Both the position numbers and the translations under genes were made by a program. Positions 12,052 to 24,959 of a DNA stretch of 64,000 bases are shown piece after piece. This stretch comes from Taenia hydatigena (lineage: Eukaryota > Platyhelminthes > Cestoda > Cyclophyllidea > Taeniidae). Under the pieces are notes generated by a model, which was not told the DNA's origin, ran no database searches, and saw nothing but the letters and a program-made list of their open reading frames with translations. Every line of letters starts with the position of its first letter. Positions within the stretch are counted from its first letter, which is position 1. Where the stretch lies: NCBI GenBank assembly GCA_036345935.2, contig JADWOT020000002.1, positions 22,074,355 to 22,138,354 on the forward strand, given 5' to 3'.

Positions 12052-12591
12052 GTGAAAAGCTCACAACCTCTAACAACATCCGACGCCACTCTGTTATCTG
12101 CTCATAATAAATATGCCTTCTGGATAATGCGTCGTACCCATAATGACCGTATCCGTGCCTCAAAATATACTATGCAACACTTGATTTTATGCCTAGGACA
12201 ATTTTCTAAGTGCTATTACTACAATTCCTCGGTCCCAATCATCCGTTGGAAAACACTGGATGCAAAATCTGTATTTTGTCCACGACCCTTGAAGTTTCTC
12301 TCTCAAGTCCATTTTTCTTGCCATGCAATAAACGTTTTCTTCGTGTACCCAATCAAGCTCACCTTTCACAATGGCAGGAAAGAACTTTTATGCCAACCCA
12401 GTTCCAACGTAGCTGATTTGATTTGGAACCATGCAGACTGTGGCGCATACTCAATACTTGTAACAATCAATGCAGGCGTGCACGTGGCATTTCCAAGAAG
12501 TCTAAGCACTTTATTTCATTCTACACTAAGGCTTTGCAGTCCCTTGTTCAATGTCGTACAAGTGTTAGCACATTCACTGGAATTGGATTGA
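12052..12591 (+). other. Longest open frame in the window (179 codons), probably chance
   Basis: The frame opens at GTG and has no splice or duplicate support. Its composition (many Cys, His, Ser, Leu) resembles translated AT-rich noncoding DNA. Given the stop density here, a frame this long is not surprising in six frames of 64 kb. The best piece is NHADCGAYSILVTINAGV near 12430-12480. Confidence 0.15.
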
Positions 12592-13722
12592 AATTTATAA
12601 GGGCAGCAGGATTGCGCGGCACCATGTGCAGGGACGACAAAAATATTTCCTGCACCTTCACTATTGGCAAGTGATGTGCACATATATTCGTGAGGCTTAC
12701 TGCCCCTTATCATCTCTACAATTATATGCCTTTATGGATGTCGCAGCATACTTATTTGCCATTTTCCAAGCGGCATTCGATTATAGTGTTTTTGTGCTAC
12801 ATTTGGAATGTCTCATTAAAATCGGCATATATGTCTTTTTAAATCTGAACCTACTTTACACGACGAGAGTGGTGAGGTTTAGGGTTACCACAAGGTACAA
12901 TCTGTACAGTGATGGAAAAAAATACTGGGCACACAGTTAAGGTCTCCGTAAAGCCATTCCTCTATTTCTGAGCCTATCTCAAACCCCAATTCACGCAAGG
13001 ACTAAACCCATCGTTAAATGCTTTGCAAAGACCATATCAACATGACATTGTGGTAATGAAGTCGATGAACAATCAAATTACGAAGTGTCCCATGCTCCTC
13101 ACATATGTTCCATCAATACGGACATCGAAGTGATGAAGACAAAGACCCTTTCACCACACATGAAATATGGAAAGTCCTGCGGGTAATTGGTGAAGGAACG
13201 CTGTTGCACAAAACACGGGCGTTAAATCCACCGCTGCATAAAATGTGGCGCAAACTCGTGAACTACAACCCATTTCTACCTAGGATGCTTGTGGAGTAAT
13301 AACTAAAGCGAGATTTGCATCCAATGTCGTTTGATAGCATCTCAATGCTTAGTTGGTAACACTTGACCAGAAATATGCATTTTTGCCACACTGGAAGCCA
13401 AACTGTCACTCAGATTTTGTAAGCTGAAATCTCGGACATAATTGCATTTAACAATAGACCGGCACGCATATAAAAATTCGATTTAGTCGTGCGAAGAGGT
13501 GTCCGGCATTAAAGTTAAAGTACTTTGGCTTTTTCTTTAAAGAAAGAGGAACAAGTTTCCAAAGCTATTGACTTTGCTATTCGCATCAAAAAGTGAATAA
13601 AACGTTTGGATATTAACAAACTTAACTGACGTGCGTGTGCATGCATGTAAAGTACTGTAGGCGTTCAAAAATGAAAGAGAAGTGTTCAAATACGCATTCA
13701 GAAGGAGGTTGCACTAGAAAGT

Positions 13723-14205
13723 TTAAGCATAGCCGCATAATGATAAGTTAACCACAGTGCATAGCAGATACACAATGCAGAGATTATATTCCAAAATTAG
13801 GTCGGTCGGACTACTCAAAATGCTATTTCGCCTAAGTTTTCCAGCCAATATCACCAAGAATTGAATGCTTTTATGGTAAAAGCTAAAATGCATACAATTT
13901 TGAAGGTGAGCTAGGATAATAATACTTCGTATTCTATACATTACATGCGAGTGATTTTTTCGGGGATCGGCGTTGCCTTCATACAATCTGATGTCTTCTT
14001 TCAAGCCGATTTGCACGGCATTCCACACATGCCTCATGATCTCACTCTTAACACGTCCACGATTGGCAAAATATGGACAAACTAGTGAGTGGTCGGGTAG
14101 GATCGGATCGACCTCGTGAATGAGAAAATCGTTGGTTCTTCTTCGGAGAGAAACAGGCACAGATTTAGTACACCTCTTCAATCTTTTGCGAAATTTCGCA
14201 TTTTG
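13723..14205 (-). CDS. Exon-like open frame, unrecognised
   Basis: After a TTGTGTAG on the minus strand the frame is open for about 160 codons. The first 95 look most protein-like: basic start (KFRKRLKRC), then NDFLIHEVDPILPDHSLVC, then VKSEIMRHVWNAVQIGLKE. The second half is hydrophobic and less convincing, so the real exon may end near 13940. The EI..HVW..V spacing is faintly like the entry to a metalloprotease fold, but no HExxH is present in this frame and I do not assign it. Frames of this length are expected by chance about once in this window. Confidence 0.3.
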   Translation of the reverse strand, partial: QNAKFRKRLKRCTKSVPVSLRRRTNDFLIHEVDPILPDHSLVCPYFANRGRVKSEIMRHVWNAVQIGLKEDIRLYEGNADPRKNHSHVMYRIRSIIILAHLQNCMHFSFYHKSIQFLVILAGKLRRNSILSSPTDLILEYNLCIVYLLCTVVNLSLCGYA

Positions 14206-14435
14206 ACGCTACACAATGCCTTTTGTCAATTGTTTTTCCTGTATTTATCTTCTGAACCAGTCATCAGTGGTTTCTCTAAGTCTCTTAAATCTACTCGCTT
14301 AAATGAATTATGCAGTTATTAAAAACATTTATGAGATTTATCCCCTTTATTACTTCGAATTAGTTGCAAAATAAAAAAATCTGTGATACAAGTGCAATGA
14401 GCATTGATTTCTATTTCTCATATTTAAACTTGCAG

Positions 14436-14811
14436 AATTGGGGATGTAGGCAAAAGTTCCCCGAAATGGCGGCAGTCTTGGCGAAAGCGATGCAGACACC
14501 ATCAACTGCAAAAGCCTTGCCGGCCCATAGGAAATTCGCAGTAACCTCTGCGTTCAACTTTGCAGTTGCTCAGGCGAAAATGCGCGTTGGTCAGCTCTGC
14601 CTTAATGTGGCAGTAAAAATTGTCGGCTTTTAGCTAAAATGCAAAAACGCTCGCTGCAGCATCAGAACAAACAACGACTGCTTTACCGAAAATTAGTGAA
14701 ATTGGTGTCGAAGATGTAGATGCTGATTTGGGGGACCTCACATTCCCCTTAAAATTCAAAGTCACCGCTGTCATCGGTTTACAAGTACCACCCCATTATT
14801 TGCAATTAGAA
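14436..14811 (+). CDS. One or two exon-like frames, unrecognised
   Basis: A good acceptor (AAACTTGCAG) precedes 14436. From there the plus strand reads NWGCRQKFPEMAAVLAKAM and stays open to 14633, with a GTAACC near 14545 as a possible donor; two other frames are also open at the start. A second stretch, 14641-14811, reads ALPKISEIGVEDVDADLG then LTFPLKFKVTAVIGLQVP and ends TTAGAA/GTGAGC. The acidic-then-beta pattern of the second is convincing as protein, but its acceptor is not clear because a TAA lies in frame just upstream. Confidence 0.3.
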
Positions 14812-16249
14812 GTGAGCAAATCTTAAATTAGTGTTATTTTCTTGGTGTGATTAGTGCGTTATCAGTGACATGGCATCCGCCTTTTGTCCACCTAATTCTC
14901 TTTTCTTCATTAAAGGAGTGATATCATGGTGGATTTCTTAGTCGTGTCTGTGTCGACTAGCCGAGAGGCTACCTTTTGAAGTCATTGCTGGTACTTAAAA
15001 TGCCAGTCCTCATAAAGCCATGCAAAGGGTCTTAATTATGCGAATCGCCGTATTTTTCATGAACGGAAACGGCTGTGAAGACGCGCAAAATGCTATTTAG
15101 CTATGACTCACAAGACAATACGTCTCGGAAAGGGCTTTCAAGAGCATGAGCCAGCCGCATGTGGAATCCAAGACTGTAAGTTTGTGAGGGTTGACGCGTC
15201 CTTATCGTTGCTTTCGACAGTTGTTTTTGGGAAGACATCAAGCTAGCTGCCATCCACGCAACGCACAAACTAGAGGTAAAGCACTAATTTTCAGAATCCA
15301 TAACAAATTCACTAGTACTAATACCGCTGAAAGCGGGTGTTGAAATGCCGGAACTGAGCAGCTTCCGAGAAGTCAAGTAAACTTGGATGACGTTTTCATT
15401 TGCAAAAGGATTTGCAGGTAAAATCGAAACTAAGCAGCAAGTTGTCACTTTATCTACTAGATATTTTTTTAGACTGTCAACATAATTCGCATGCGATTAG
15501 AATATTTATTTCAATACCAAGCTTCTGATCTATGCATGTTTGTCAGTTTATTTTCTTTAAATATTTACTTAGCAACTTTACGCAAACGTCAACATTACTG
15601 ATATTTAGAAGATCCTTTGACAGGTCACAACACACACAAAAGTCGAAAGTTTATTTGTTTCATCGAGCAAACATCGAAGTGAATGGCTAGATTTGCATGA
15701 GTAGTGCAGGCGGTCTGCACTTTGGTAATCGTCGAGTTCGATTGATTATGCTTAAGTTGTTGTCAAGAGCTAAAAAGCTAGCAAGCTCTTGGTTATTTCT
15801 ATTAGTTTTTTGTTTCTTAATTGTCATCGGATCCCTCGAGTGTCGATTGGCTCCCTTTATGCACCTACTTTTTAAGGTGAACGTAAAAGTCCTGTAATGC
15901 GACTATCAGGGCATTTTGTTTTCAACTGCAATGCCTACTCACGTTCATTTTTTCACTGTGTAATGCTCTTAGTGACAAATTCAGATTGTTTTGGCAATTG
16001 GTCAATCAGTTTGCCTTTTAATGACGATGGGCCTTAATTGATGAGACTTCACTAATTGCCTAGAACCTATCTATAATTTCCTTGCCAATAAGTTTTCATT
16101 ATATCTTACACCTTCTTGCACACTAGAATGAACGTTGAGGAAGTTGTTGCACTTGCCGTCATTATTTTATATTTGCTAAGAATGGTGGCGTTATCTAGTA
16201 GCAATGAGTGCGAGTCTCGCCCTCGCCTTCATTTTACACGTATTTCATG
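14812..16249. other. No gene seen
   Basis: AT-rich with a T-rich plus strand near 15460-16100. The 15697-15897 frame is hydrophobic and unsupported. Confidence 0.35.
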
Positions 16250-16800
16250 TAAGATTGGATAGAATTTAATGAGTTGTTGCTATCTCTTTTGTGCGGCAGT
16301 GGATTCGGTGTGCTTCCTTCCATGGTTTTATTATTTATTTATGTCCATTCACATTGTAGGTGGTGAAAAGGCGTTATTTTTATTCCTGTGATGCCAATAT
16401 TGGTGGAGCGCACATATATGGATGGCTTGGGACACGACGATTTCACTACTCATTGACTTGGGTGCCGCGATTGTTTTTTGTTTTAATGTGAGCTTCGCGA
16501 GAAGTTTTGTGTGGAGTCCCAATGATCGCTTAATCGTAGGTTTAGCCTTGATGGCATGAGTTGGTGTCTGAGTGAGGTAGATTCGGAATGGGAGGAAGAT
16601 GTGGCTACTGATAAGCTCTCGCACCACTGCGCAGACCGTACATTGTGGCGGTCTTAAATGCTTGCTTGTTAGGGTGTTTTCCTCATCACTAGTCATGTTT
16701 GCAGGTTTTAGTTTTGGAGTGCATTGCACATCCACAGATCAGCCTCTCTACCCTTGTTTTTTTTCCATTTTAGACTCTACGAACTTACTGTGGTGGTGTT
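16250..16800 (-). repeat. Inverted dispersed repeat, minus copy
   Basis: Reverse complement is similar to 35750-36260. The open frame 16349-16735 (minus) matches 35771-36229 (plus): TLTSKHLRP against TLTSKNFRP, KAKPTI against KAEPTI, and PKSMSSEIV in both. The frame is open in both, but the peptide is basic and featureless. Confidence 0.65.
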
Positions 16801-17027
16801 AAGGTAACAGTTGATGAGCGTTTGGGGTTATAGGCGATGTAGAATTTTAAGACCACTAGCAAAAGCTTCTTTGTCTCAGTCGTGCAATGTGGATATGGCC
16901 ACAAACGATAGCAGTGTGTTTGAGAGCACAGCGGTAGGTGTGACCCCTTTGTGTTGGGCACAAACATTGGTTGGGAATCGCATGGCCGCGAGCTAAGCCG
17001 ACTATAGTGCAGTACTGATCGGCAGGC

Positions 17028-17420
17028 TTGTTGTCGCCTCGAGAAAAGATAATGGGTTGTGGTGATTGTGTTTATTTTCTCAGTTTAAAATGTATACTTC
17101 GTGTCCCACTGGCAGCTAATTTTTTCTTTGTTCACAAATCTACTTTTTTGGCATTTTCAAGGTGGTTTATTCGTAATAAGCATAACTTATTTATGGTTTT
17201 GTGCACGTGCGTACTTATTTTAAGGCGTATATGTGGATATATGAGACCGCCTTTTTTAGATGAGACCGCAGAAAGGGCCTTTGAACTCGTTGTTGCTGTT
17301 GGCGACAGGTGTAGTTACAAAGCACTTGGTAGTTCCCTTGTTTCTCCTCCTCCGCCCTCAACTCAATGTGGATTGTTCATTCACGCGGAGTATAAGCAGG
17401 CAACGCGGCTAGGTGCTTAG
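17028..17420 (+). other. Open frame of 130 codons, uncertain
   Basis: Contains a cysteine-rich hydrophobic middle and PPFLDETAERAFELVVAVG near the end. Not seen elsewhere in the window and without clear splice sites. Listed so that it is not lost. Confidence 0.15.
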
Positions 17421-17571
17421 AAGGGGGTTAACATGGAAGACTGACTGTGGTGACTAGGTGCAACCTTCCACCAGGCAAAACGTCCACCTTTGGAAGCGGG
17501 CAGGTGGATTTTGATTTTGAAATGCAAGTGTTTAGGCAAGAATTGTGCAAGTTAAGGATAGAATGATTTAC

Positions 17572-17855
17572 CGTTTCATCTCTTTCCGCTCCTTGAACAG
17601 CAAAGTCAAGTTGGAAGGCCTTCTGGCCTTTGACAAATAGGGAGAGCGAATAGGACTTCCTTAGGTTAACTTGACCGATCATTAGAAAAGCAGGAGATAA
17701 TGAAGATTGAACACGGATTAAGTCGCTGAATGACGATCTTTGATACCCGTTACAGGTAGTGGAAATTTACAATGTGGCACGAAAGTGTTGAGAGGGCGTA
17801 GCGGCATTTTTCGGGACCTTCATAATCACGTCCCTTACGGTGATACTAATAGTGT
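17572..17855 (-). pseudogene. Fragment D: two exons of the copy A/B/C family
   Basis: The segment 17572-17675 is 104 nt, exactly the exon 6 length of B and C, and reads VNLRKSYSLSLFVKG then LDFAVQG, followed by a GTAAAT donor in phase 0. Its acceptor, AG in copy C (GATAG), is CG here. Upstream on the same strand, 17754-17855 is a shortened exon 5 (102 nt against 132-135) that starts after a TTTTAG acceptor with ISITVRDV and ends with FVPHCKFP. The two halves of this exon are in different frames, so bases have been lost inside it. No leader or other exon was found nearby. It is an old fragment, clearly diverged from the other three copies. Confidence 0.6.
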
Positions 17856-19522
17856 CTAAAATGCAAATCAGACTAGTGCCAGGAAAAAGAGATAGAGGTT
17901 TAACGAGATTACTCATTTTTTGAGAGATCTTGGAAGGCAGATTCAGTTTATCCATCTCACCACATCAACTCGAATTGGTGATAAGAGGACGTAATTTGAC
18001 GGTTGTTCCAATCAGAATGGTGGATGAATGGGAAACTATACGGAATGTCAAAGTCTTGCTTCTTATTAGTTCCTTTGATGCTAATGAAGAGAGCCATATT
18101 TGCCCAAGTTGACCAAACAATTAGCCAAATGATTCAAAGTTAAGTGTGAATGCTCGACTGAACTCAGGTTTACAATGTCCATGCTCTTGCATTTTAAGAT
18201 CGACCAATTTCATATTAGTAACACGGTGATCCAAATAAACACTGCTGTGGGAGATTTGGCATATCTTTGCCTGCTCGACAAGGGTTGCTCCAAATTGTGT
18301 GCTTGACCTTGCAGTTGTCATTGTCAAAAGTGAGATAGCTCGGCCATGATGCATTGCGAACAAGTATTGCCCAAAGGCAATAGTTTCAACAGCAACTATT
18401 AGCTAAGATGTGAGGCGCATGAAAGTAAAAGTATCGCATTATTAATCCACCACTGTTTTTACTACCTGTGCTACCTATTAATAAAATGCGCGTCTTGCTA
18501 CGGTAGATAATTTCTTTAATTTGACAATCCCCTTTCATTACCCATCCATGAGCAGGTGTACACGATCTCATCATCTCCTAATGGTCTAAATTCATTTCTC
18601 TTTTTCCATTTTTGTCTTTGCGACGTTATTCAACCATGGAACACTATGCATTTGATAAGCTAGGCTTGTCTAAAAGGCTTTCAATTGCTGAGTGCAACAT
18701 GAAGGGCAGCATCAGCTGTCGAGTTGTTAGGTCGAATTCGAAATTCGGCAGGATGGCTTGGCGTGAGTGAGTTATCATCATGAAACAAGAGACTCTACAG
18801 TAAGCATCCCAAAGTCGCAATATTCAAGTGAAAATAACGCGGTAGTCAAAGTACAGATGCATTACGAGGTCGATGAGTCAGCGTTACGGACGACAGCTCG
18901 ACAACCTACGATATCTATTTGAGGATGTTGCGTATGTGAGTTAGCGACAAGCTCGCCATTCCCATGCAATCTGAGATGAATAAATTGGTTAGTATAATAA
19001 ATAGATGAATAAATGTCAGGAGAGCGCTGAAGTAAAAAAACAAGCATAAGGAAGAATAGACACATAAACTAGTCCCTTAGAAATGCTCCAAATCATGTCA
19101 AACCAAAGAGGCGAACCAGCTTTTATGAAAGAGGAATTGACAATCAAATCGGATCATCAACGTCAGTTTGGATGCTCACAGAGAGAGTAGATTAAAAGCA
19201 ATTAAATTGAATTCTCTCGTCGTTTTAGTATTTTAAGTGTTGTCTCAAGGGCAAAAACCAATTGACGTCGGATCAAGACTATTTTGCCTTTTCTGCCGTC
19301 TGAAATTAATTTAGTCTCCACGACGTGATTTTGGCTTTGAGATTGCAAATATCACAGATGTGTAGCAAAGGACAACTTTCAAGGAAACCAAGATCTTACT
19401 TATGCACTGATATCACTCAACATTAACGCATTCGAGTCGGACAGTTTTCCCAACAATTGTCCTTTGTTGACACCGTAGATGGCATAATCCAGTAAAATAC
19501 AGGCATTTACTTTAATGCATCA
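17856..19522. other. No gene seen upstream of fragment D
   Basis: I looked on the minus strand for the leader, exon 2 and exon 4 motifs of family A/B/C (YCSG/GT, GSR-V, WGSPC) and did not find them. Confidence 0.35.
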
Positions 19523-20077
19523 ATGGAAATACAAGACGATGTCTGCATTTACAGCACAGTCGATGTGGCAAAAGGCCTATTTACCAAAGAGGCGGTCGGA
19601 TCGATGGTTGGGCAGGCGAAACCTATGGTAGACCTTCAGGTCCCGAACCCCAATTTTTCGTTTATTCATGAAGAGGTCCACAAAGTAGTCGATTTACGAA
19701 TTGCAAATTCAATGATTTCAACAGAGCCAAAATGACCACCGCGAATGGAGTTAAGAGATCATCAGCTTATTGGAGACTGATGTCACCTAGTCGATCGTAG
19801 GGATTCGCGTCGTCGAATGCGGCGCTTGCATTCCTTTATTTTTGAGCGGGCCAATGAAGTAGATGTAATCACAACATTTACTGGTAAGCGTTATTTACCA
19901 GGTGCTAAATACCTCTATCACGGTGTCAGTGTGCTTGGAATTGACCTTCCAAGAGCACCAACTGCGTACCTTATCTGCAAGGCTGCACGAGAGCATCTTG
20001 AAGGGTTTGTCAGTTGTGGCGGAGTGAAGAGCAGTAGGGGGTCAAATCAAAGTGAGATTGGAAGGACTTATGCTTAA
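19523..20077 (+). CDS. Two neighbouring exon-like frames, unrecognised
   Basis: Frame one, 19523-19735, starts at ATG: MEIQDDVCIYSTVDVAKG, then KPMVDLQVPNPNFSFIHEE and VVDLRIANSMIS. Frame two, 19817-20077, reads FIFERANEVDVITTFTG, then HGVSVLGIDLPRAPTAYL and a basic C-terminus. Composition is protein-like in both, with few rare or low-complexity residues. A GTAAGC...CAG pair 18 nt apart sits inside frame two but is too short for a normal intron and keeps frame either way. Whether the two belong to one gene is unknown: no clean donor/acceptor pair joins them. Confidence 0.35.
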
Positions 20078-22594
20078 TGCATAAAGAAACCTAGAATTGT
20101 AACGATTTAATTAAATAATTTCGCAAATATCGCTTTAAAAAATGGAAAGAAAATCCAAATGAGCCTATAGCCAACGCAGACTCAGCGCGGTGCAAGCGTT
20201 TGAAAGCGCCTATAAGCATGACTAATATGAGTAAGGATGTTGTTCGCGCATTTTAAGGGGACCGCTATTGGTCAACTTCCGACGGCTGAGTCGTTTGATG
20301 CCGACTAACGTCTGCATTAAGTGGAAGTAATAATTGAGGTGGAGCTAGTTGAGCTGCATCAGGTCTTACTACTCGATTTGAATCTAAATGTGTTTTATGT
20401 GTTATAAAAGGAGAGAAAATTTGAGCAAGATTGATTGGGTGGAGTTTTCTCACAAGCACAAGCAAATCATGCCCTTCATATTTAACAATAAATTTCACGT
20501 GTAGGCAAGTCAGTAGTGCAATCAGTGCTAAAGCTGGCAGTGTACAACTTGTGGAGCACGAGTTAAGAGTAATATACGCAAATGGGAATTTTGGATGCAT
20601 ATAATCCAGACTAGACACAATAATGCACAAGCACAAGCCATATTCTTGCTATGATAAGGAGGGATCAAATCCATTTACGAAACACCGTCTAAACCCCGAC
20701 AACGCTAGTAGAATCAGAAAGCGATTTATAAATAAAAAAATTACAGCCAGAGCGAGAGGAATTGCGATCGCGATGACAAAACAAATTACTTAACAGCTTA
20801 GGCGAGAGTAACTGGAATAGACATTATGGACACAAAGTTCTTTCACGCTAAATAGGGTGATAACTGCAATTGGTTTTACCAACACAGGTTAAATATCTCG
20901 CTAAAGTGATTCAAATGAAAGTAGACATTACAGACAAATGTGATTTGGTTCTCAAGAGTGGGGCTAGGGTTGGGATGAATTGCACAAATAAAATTTATTT
21001 TGACAATGATTGTAGAATCTGAAACGACTTCACAAAGAACTTAAATAAGCACCGAAAAGAGAAGGGCTGGTATAACTTTCACAAAAACAGAACGCAAGTT
21101 GCACGTTAAATTATTAATCACATTAACATAAGAAAAAGTAAGGAGAATTTAACAGGAAAAACAAAACATGTAAAAACTGGTAAAATTTGAATTGATTTTA
21201 GAAACAAAAGAACTTATTCGCGCATTTGCAAAGATTGGCACAAATTGCACGAAACTGCAATTAATTTCCGAGAAAGGGAGTAGGTTCGCAGATGAATTTC
21301 ACAAACACAAATTCCTCTCTTACTGATGTGTTTACAATAGCAGTGTTTGCAGACACAAATTTCAGTCTCGGGACGCGTGTTCCTCATCAGAATACTTTTG
21401 CTTGGGCAAGCCATACAGCGAGCAGATGTGCTGGTATGCGTGATCTAGTTGAGCTGCGCGACAGATGAATCGTTTAAGTCACTCCAGTAAGTGATATCAT
21501 ATGAGAACAGAACGTGTGACGACGATGGTGGATTTGACTGTGATGCCCTCTAACAATGAGTGCTACAGGTCGGTGGTGTTTTACACCTAGGCATGCTTGG
21601 AATATCAGTCGTTCTACTTTGGAATTGGCGCTTTTACTCAATCGTGCCGAATGGTGTGCGCAGTGTGAGTTGGCTTGAGAGTACTTGGATAAGTCCCATT
21701 TTCACGATGATCTTCTTCCATGACAGCAATATTTTCTTCGGCTTTTCTTGCGTGATCAGCAGATATGGCAGTTGATTTGATGCCCTAGTGGCAAACTGTA
21801 GTCAAAATTGTTTGCGATCATTTGTAGGAGCATCGCTGCTGTAGAGAAAGCTCAATTTGTATCTCTATCGTCGTGCGTGCGAGCAACTCTGCATCCATGC
21901 ATTCCTTTGATGCCTTGCAACCAACAGTTCGAATATTAAAAATTCACTTTCTGGCGGGAGATTAATGTGCAAAGGTGATCCTATCAGCACTCCTTCAAGT
22001 TGTTGATTCCTCCAAACTAGTCTAGCAGTGACTATTGCTGATGTTTAATTATTTGGCAGGCCTACAGTAATATTCCGCTGATTTGAGTAATAGTGTTGCG
22101 CTCCTGTTGCGGGTCCACTTTCTACTGCCACTAACATGGCGTTCGTGTTCATGCCTGTAGATATTATAAGATTTGTAGGTATGAAAATAGGCTTCTCACA
22201 CTCTTATAGAATAGGCCTATGGCTGAGATTGTCAGCATGTGATGCGATACTGATCTGCATGATTCGGATTGTCCTCATTATCACTTCCTTACCTTTCTGG
22301 ACTCTTCTACGGAGTTATTGTTAACCTCAGGAGAAGTTACTCTTTGGAGGAGTGAGTTATGAATAGTTACTGGATATTGCATCTACTGGAAGAGGCGGCA
22401 AATCTAGTGCTGGAATCAAGTTAAGCCCTTAATAGATGCCCACAAACTGGTTCGTTGCACCATCAGTTTGTCCTTACGCTACTTTCAACATCTTCAGTGA
22501 CCGAAGATGAGGGGTGCGCACGCGAGTGCATTTGCCAAACGGACCAGAAGCCCTGTAGAGATCCGTCGCCACCCTGAAGCCAGGTATATATATA
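20078..22594. other. No firm gene
   Basis: The minus frame 20265-20636 (124 codons, VKYEGHDLLVLVRKLHPIN inside) is the best candidate but unsupported. The rest is A-rich near 20700-21200. Confidence 0.3.
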
Positions 22595-22852
22595 ATGCAA
22601 AGGTGGTGTTTATTACCTTTACTCATCACTGAAGTGATTTTGAAGTGCAAATTACCAAATAAGGATCTATGTTGCCTTGTCCACGTGAAAGAGGACATCA
22701 CAATGCTCGTCGTCCCAAAGAAGTACGCGTGTGTATCACAACTCCTCGTGGTGTCCACGAAACAGAAGGGACGCACAAGTAAGATGGTGGAGCCGAGCAG
22801 GCAGGTGTTCATTGCTGCATTCAGAGTGTCTCACAAGGGTAAGTGTAATGCC
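22595..22852 (+). CDS. Exon-like frame ending at a GTAAGT-type donor
   Basis: Open frame with a cysteine-rich first half (EVILKCKLPNKDLCCLV) and VVPKKYACVSQLLVVSTKQ, then VFIAAFRVSHK before GG/GTAAGTG. The upstream boundary may be an acceptor at GAAGCCAG near 22581. A minus frame (22474-22812) overlaps but has no splice support. Function unknown. Confidence 0.3.
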
Positions 22853-23509
22853 GTGTCCGTGCTTCTTTAACATGTAAATAGTTTTATGCCGCTGCTCAGT
22901 TCTTGTAACACTGGTCTGATTGCTTAACACTCCATCTGACCAAACGAGATGGTGGTAAAGTGATACGGTTATAGCAAGTGTGCACATAGCTTGCATCACC
23001 CACTTGCACAGCTGTCATACGTCTTTACGCAAGTAGCAAGCAGTGACTTAACTAGTGCCGAGAGACTAGCCTTCTGCGCACGTTGAAGACAGTGAGGTTG
23101 CTCATTGTTAAGTAATCGCCTTAAGGGCCCAAAATCAAAGATGCCACCCCCTGTATGAGTGATGAACCGGCGCAGTCAGTAGTTTATGCGAGGTAGCAAA
23201 ACGGTTAAAATTTTAGATAGCTGTCTTTGTTCAAATATATGTTAAAGCATGTTTGATTCTGCAACCTATATTTGTCAAAAAGTGGGTGCTATTCTAAAGG
23301 ATGGTGTTCGGTCTCCCATTTAACTACTTTGCTTTAGGCCATTTTACTTTAAATTGAATCCAAACAAACTTTTGGCTGCCAAAACTTAAATCGCCATCAG
23401 AGCCATCATCAGCATTGATGCGGTTCGTTGCCAACATCCACGCACTGGCAATAAATTGTGTTGGGGATGATTTTAATGTCAAAGGGCTGGAGTTAATGTG
23501 ATGTTAGGT

Positions 23510-24080
23510 CGAATCTCCTGGTTCAGGTGTTTCATTAGATCTTTAGTCATTCTGCGCAATTAATGGAGAACATCACAATTTACAAGTGCTGAGCACTTAG
23601 CTACTGCCACATTGCTACAAATGCATCCAATCAGGAAAGCACTGGCTCTCTGCAGCCCCAGAAATGACTTATACTATTTGCGGCTATCGAATAACTCAAG
23701 AGATGCTGTTATCAAACATTTTCAAACCTGGCACACCTCGTGGTCTGGCCAGATCACTGCTAAATGGTCAGTGGCTGAGTGAGTAGACAGAGGCGCAGTG
23801 TGTCATCGACTGAAGCACCGATAAAGTCTCGCCAATCAGCACATAAAAACAACCATGCAAAAAATTGGCCCCACACAAGATTCTGTGACTCAGCTGTCCA
23901 GCCGGCGGACGCGTACCTATGCCCGAATGCCAGATCATGGTTGCACCCACGTCACCGCATTCGAGTCGTTATACTTTCCTTTTATATGTTTCACAAGTGT
24001 GTGTCCGCCCGACCAAAAACCGTTTCATAAGACCAGTATCCAAACGTTAGTGAGTTCATACTTTCCGCTGCAAACCCTGC
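23510..24080 (+). repeat. Inverted dispersed repeat, copy 1
   Basis: Matches the reverse complement of 32250-32830. The best-conserved core is 23865-23960, where both copies translate to QDSVTQLSSR with flanking variation. No gene recognised; this frame may be coding or chance. Confidence 0.65.
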
Positions 24081-24959
24081 GAAAATCGCATGAATATTAT
24101 GAAACTAATTGTAGAGCATGAGCTAAAGGTGCTGATGTTATGGGCTCAGATCAATGCCAACACCGTGGAAATTAATCATGTGATGATTTGTAAAATCTCT
24201 GATAAATTTTGACTATACTGGTGTTAGCAATAAGAACTAAAGGACTAGACAAACAAAAGGCCCCAGCAATGATAGGAAAATTGCAGCCGCTTGAGTGATT
24301 AGTGCAATATCGTCGCTTTGTATTCGCCGCAACACAAAGGCTTGGCTTCGAGCAGCCGTCAATGTAATCTTCCAAAGGTACTAATCAAACCCAACTCAGG
24401 ATAACAAAGACCACTTGCAATCGTCTATGTTGGCCTTAACTTCCTCTTTCGACATTGCACATTGCAAATTTTATTCGACTTGTAAATACTAGGTTTCATA
24501 TTCCGAATGCAGTTGGCTGGTCCAATCACCAACAGCTTAAAACAGAATGTGGTTCAGTCTAGTAAGATTATTATTGGCATTGTGCAAACATCTCCAGAGT
24601 GATTGCACGTGCTACTGCAATTAGTGGTGCAGTATGCGTTGGATAAACCATACTCCGCTTGCATTGGATACACCCAATCAAATTGAAGCAGACTTGATTG
24701 CCAAAAGCTAGAAGTTGGAGTGCTCTGCCACAAAGTCACTAATAAGTTGGTTGAGATGCCAAGGAAATACCTGGGTTGTGTGGTATGAATAACTGCAATG
24801 GAAAGTCTTCAGACAGTAACTATGCTTGACATCTGTGCACATACACCCGTGAAATCCGACTGTCAGCATGGAGGGACAAGTTAACTGCATTTTTACTGGT
24901 AGGGATGTCTCTGCATACACAGGATTAAAGTTCCAATGCGACTGGGGTTAAGATGATGA

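Larger units (their letters stand above)
8589..13104. other. Gene-poor stretch
   Basis: Apart from the repeat at 9110-9240 and the frame 12052-12591, only short unsupported frames were seen. 13105-13299 (plus, start FHQYGHRSDEDKDPF) is the most protein-like item next to it but has no splice support. Confidence 0.35.
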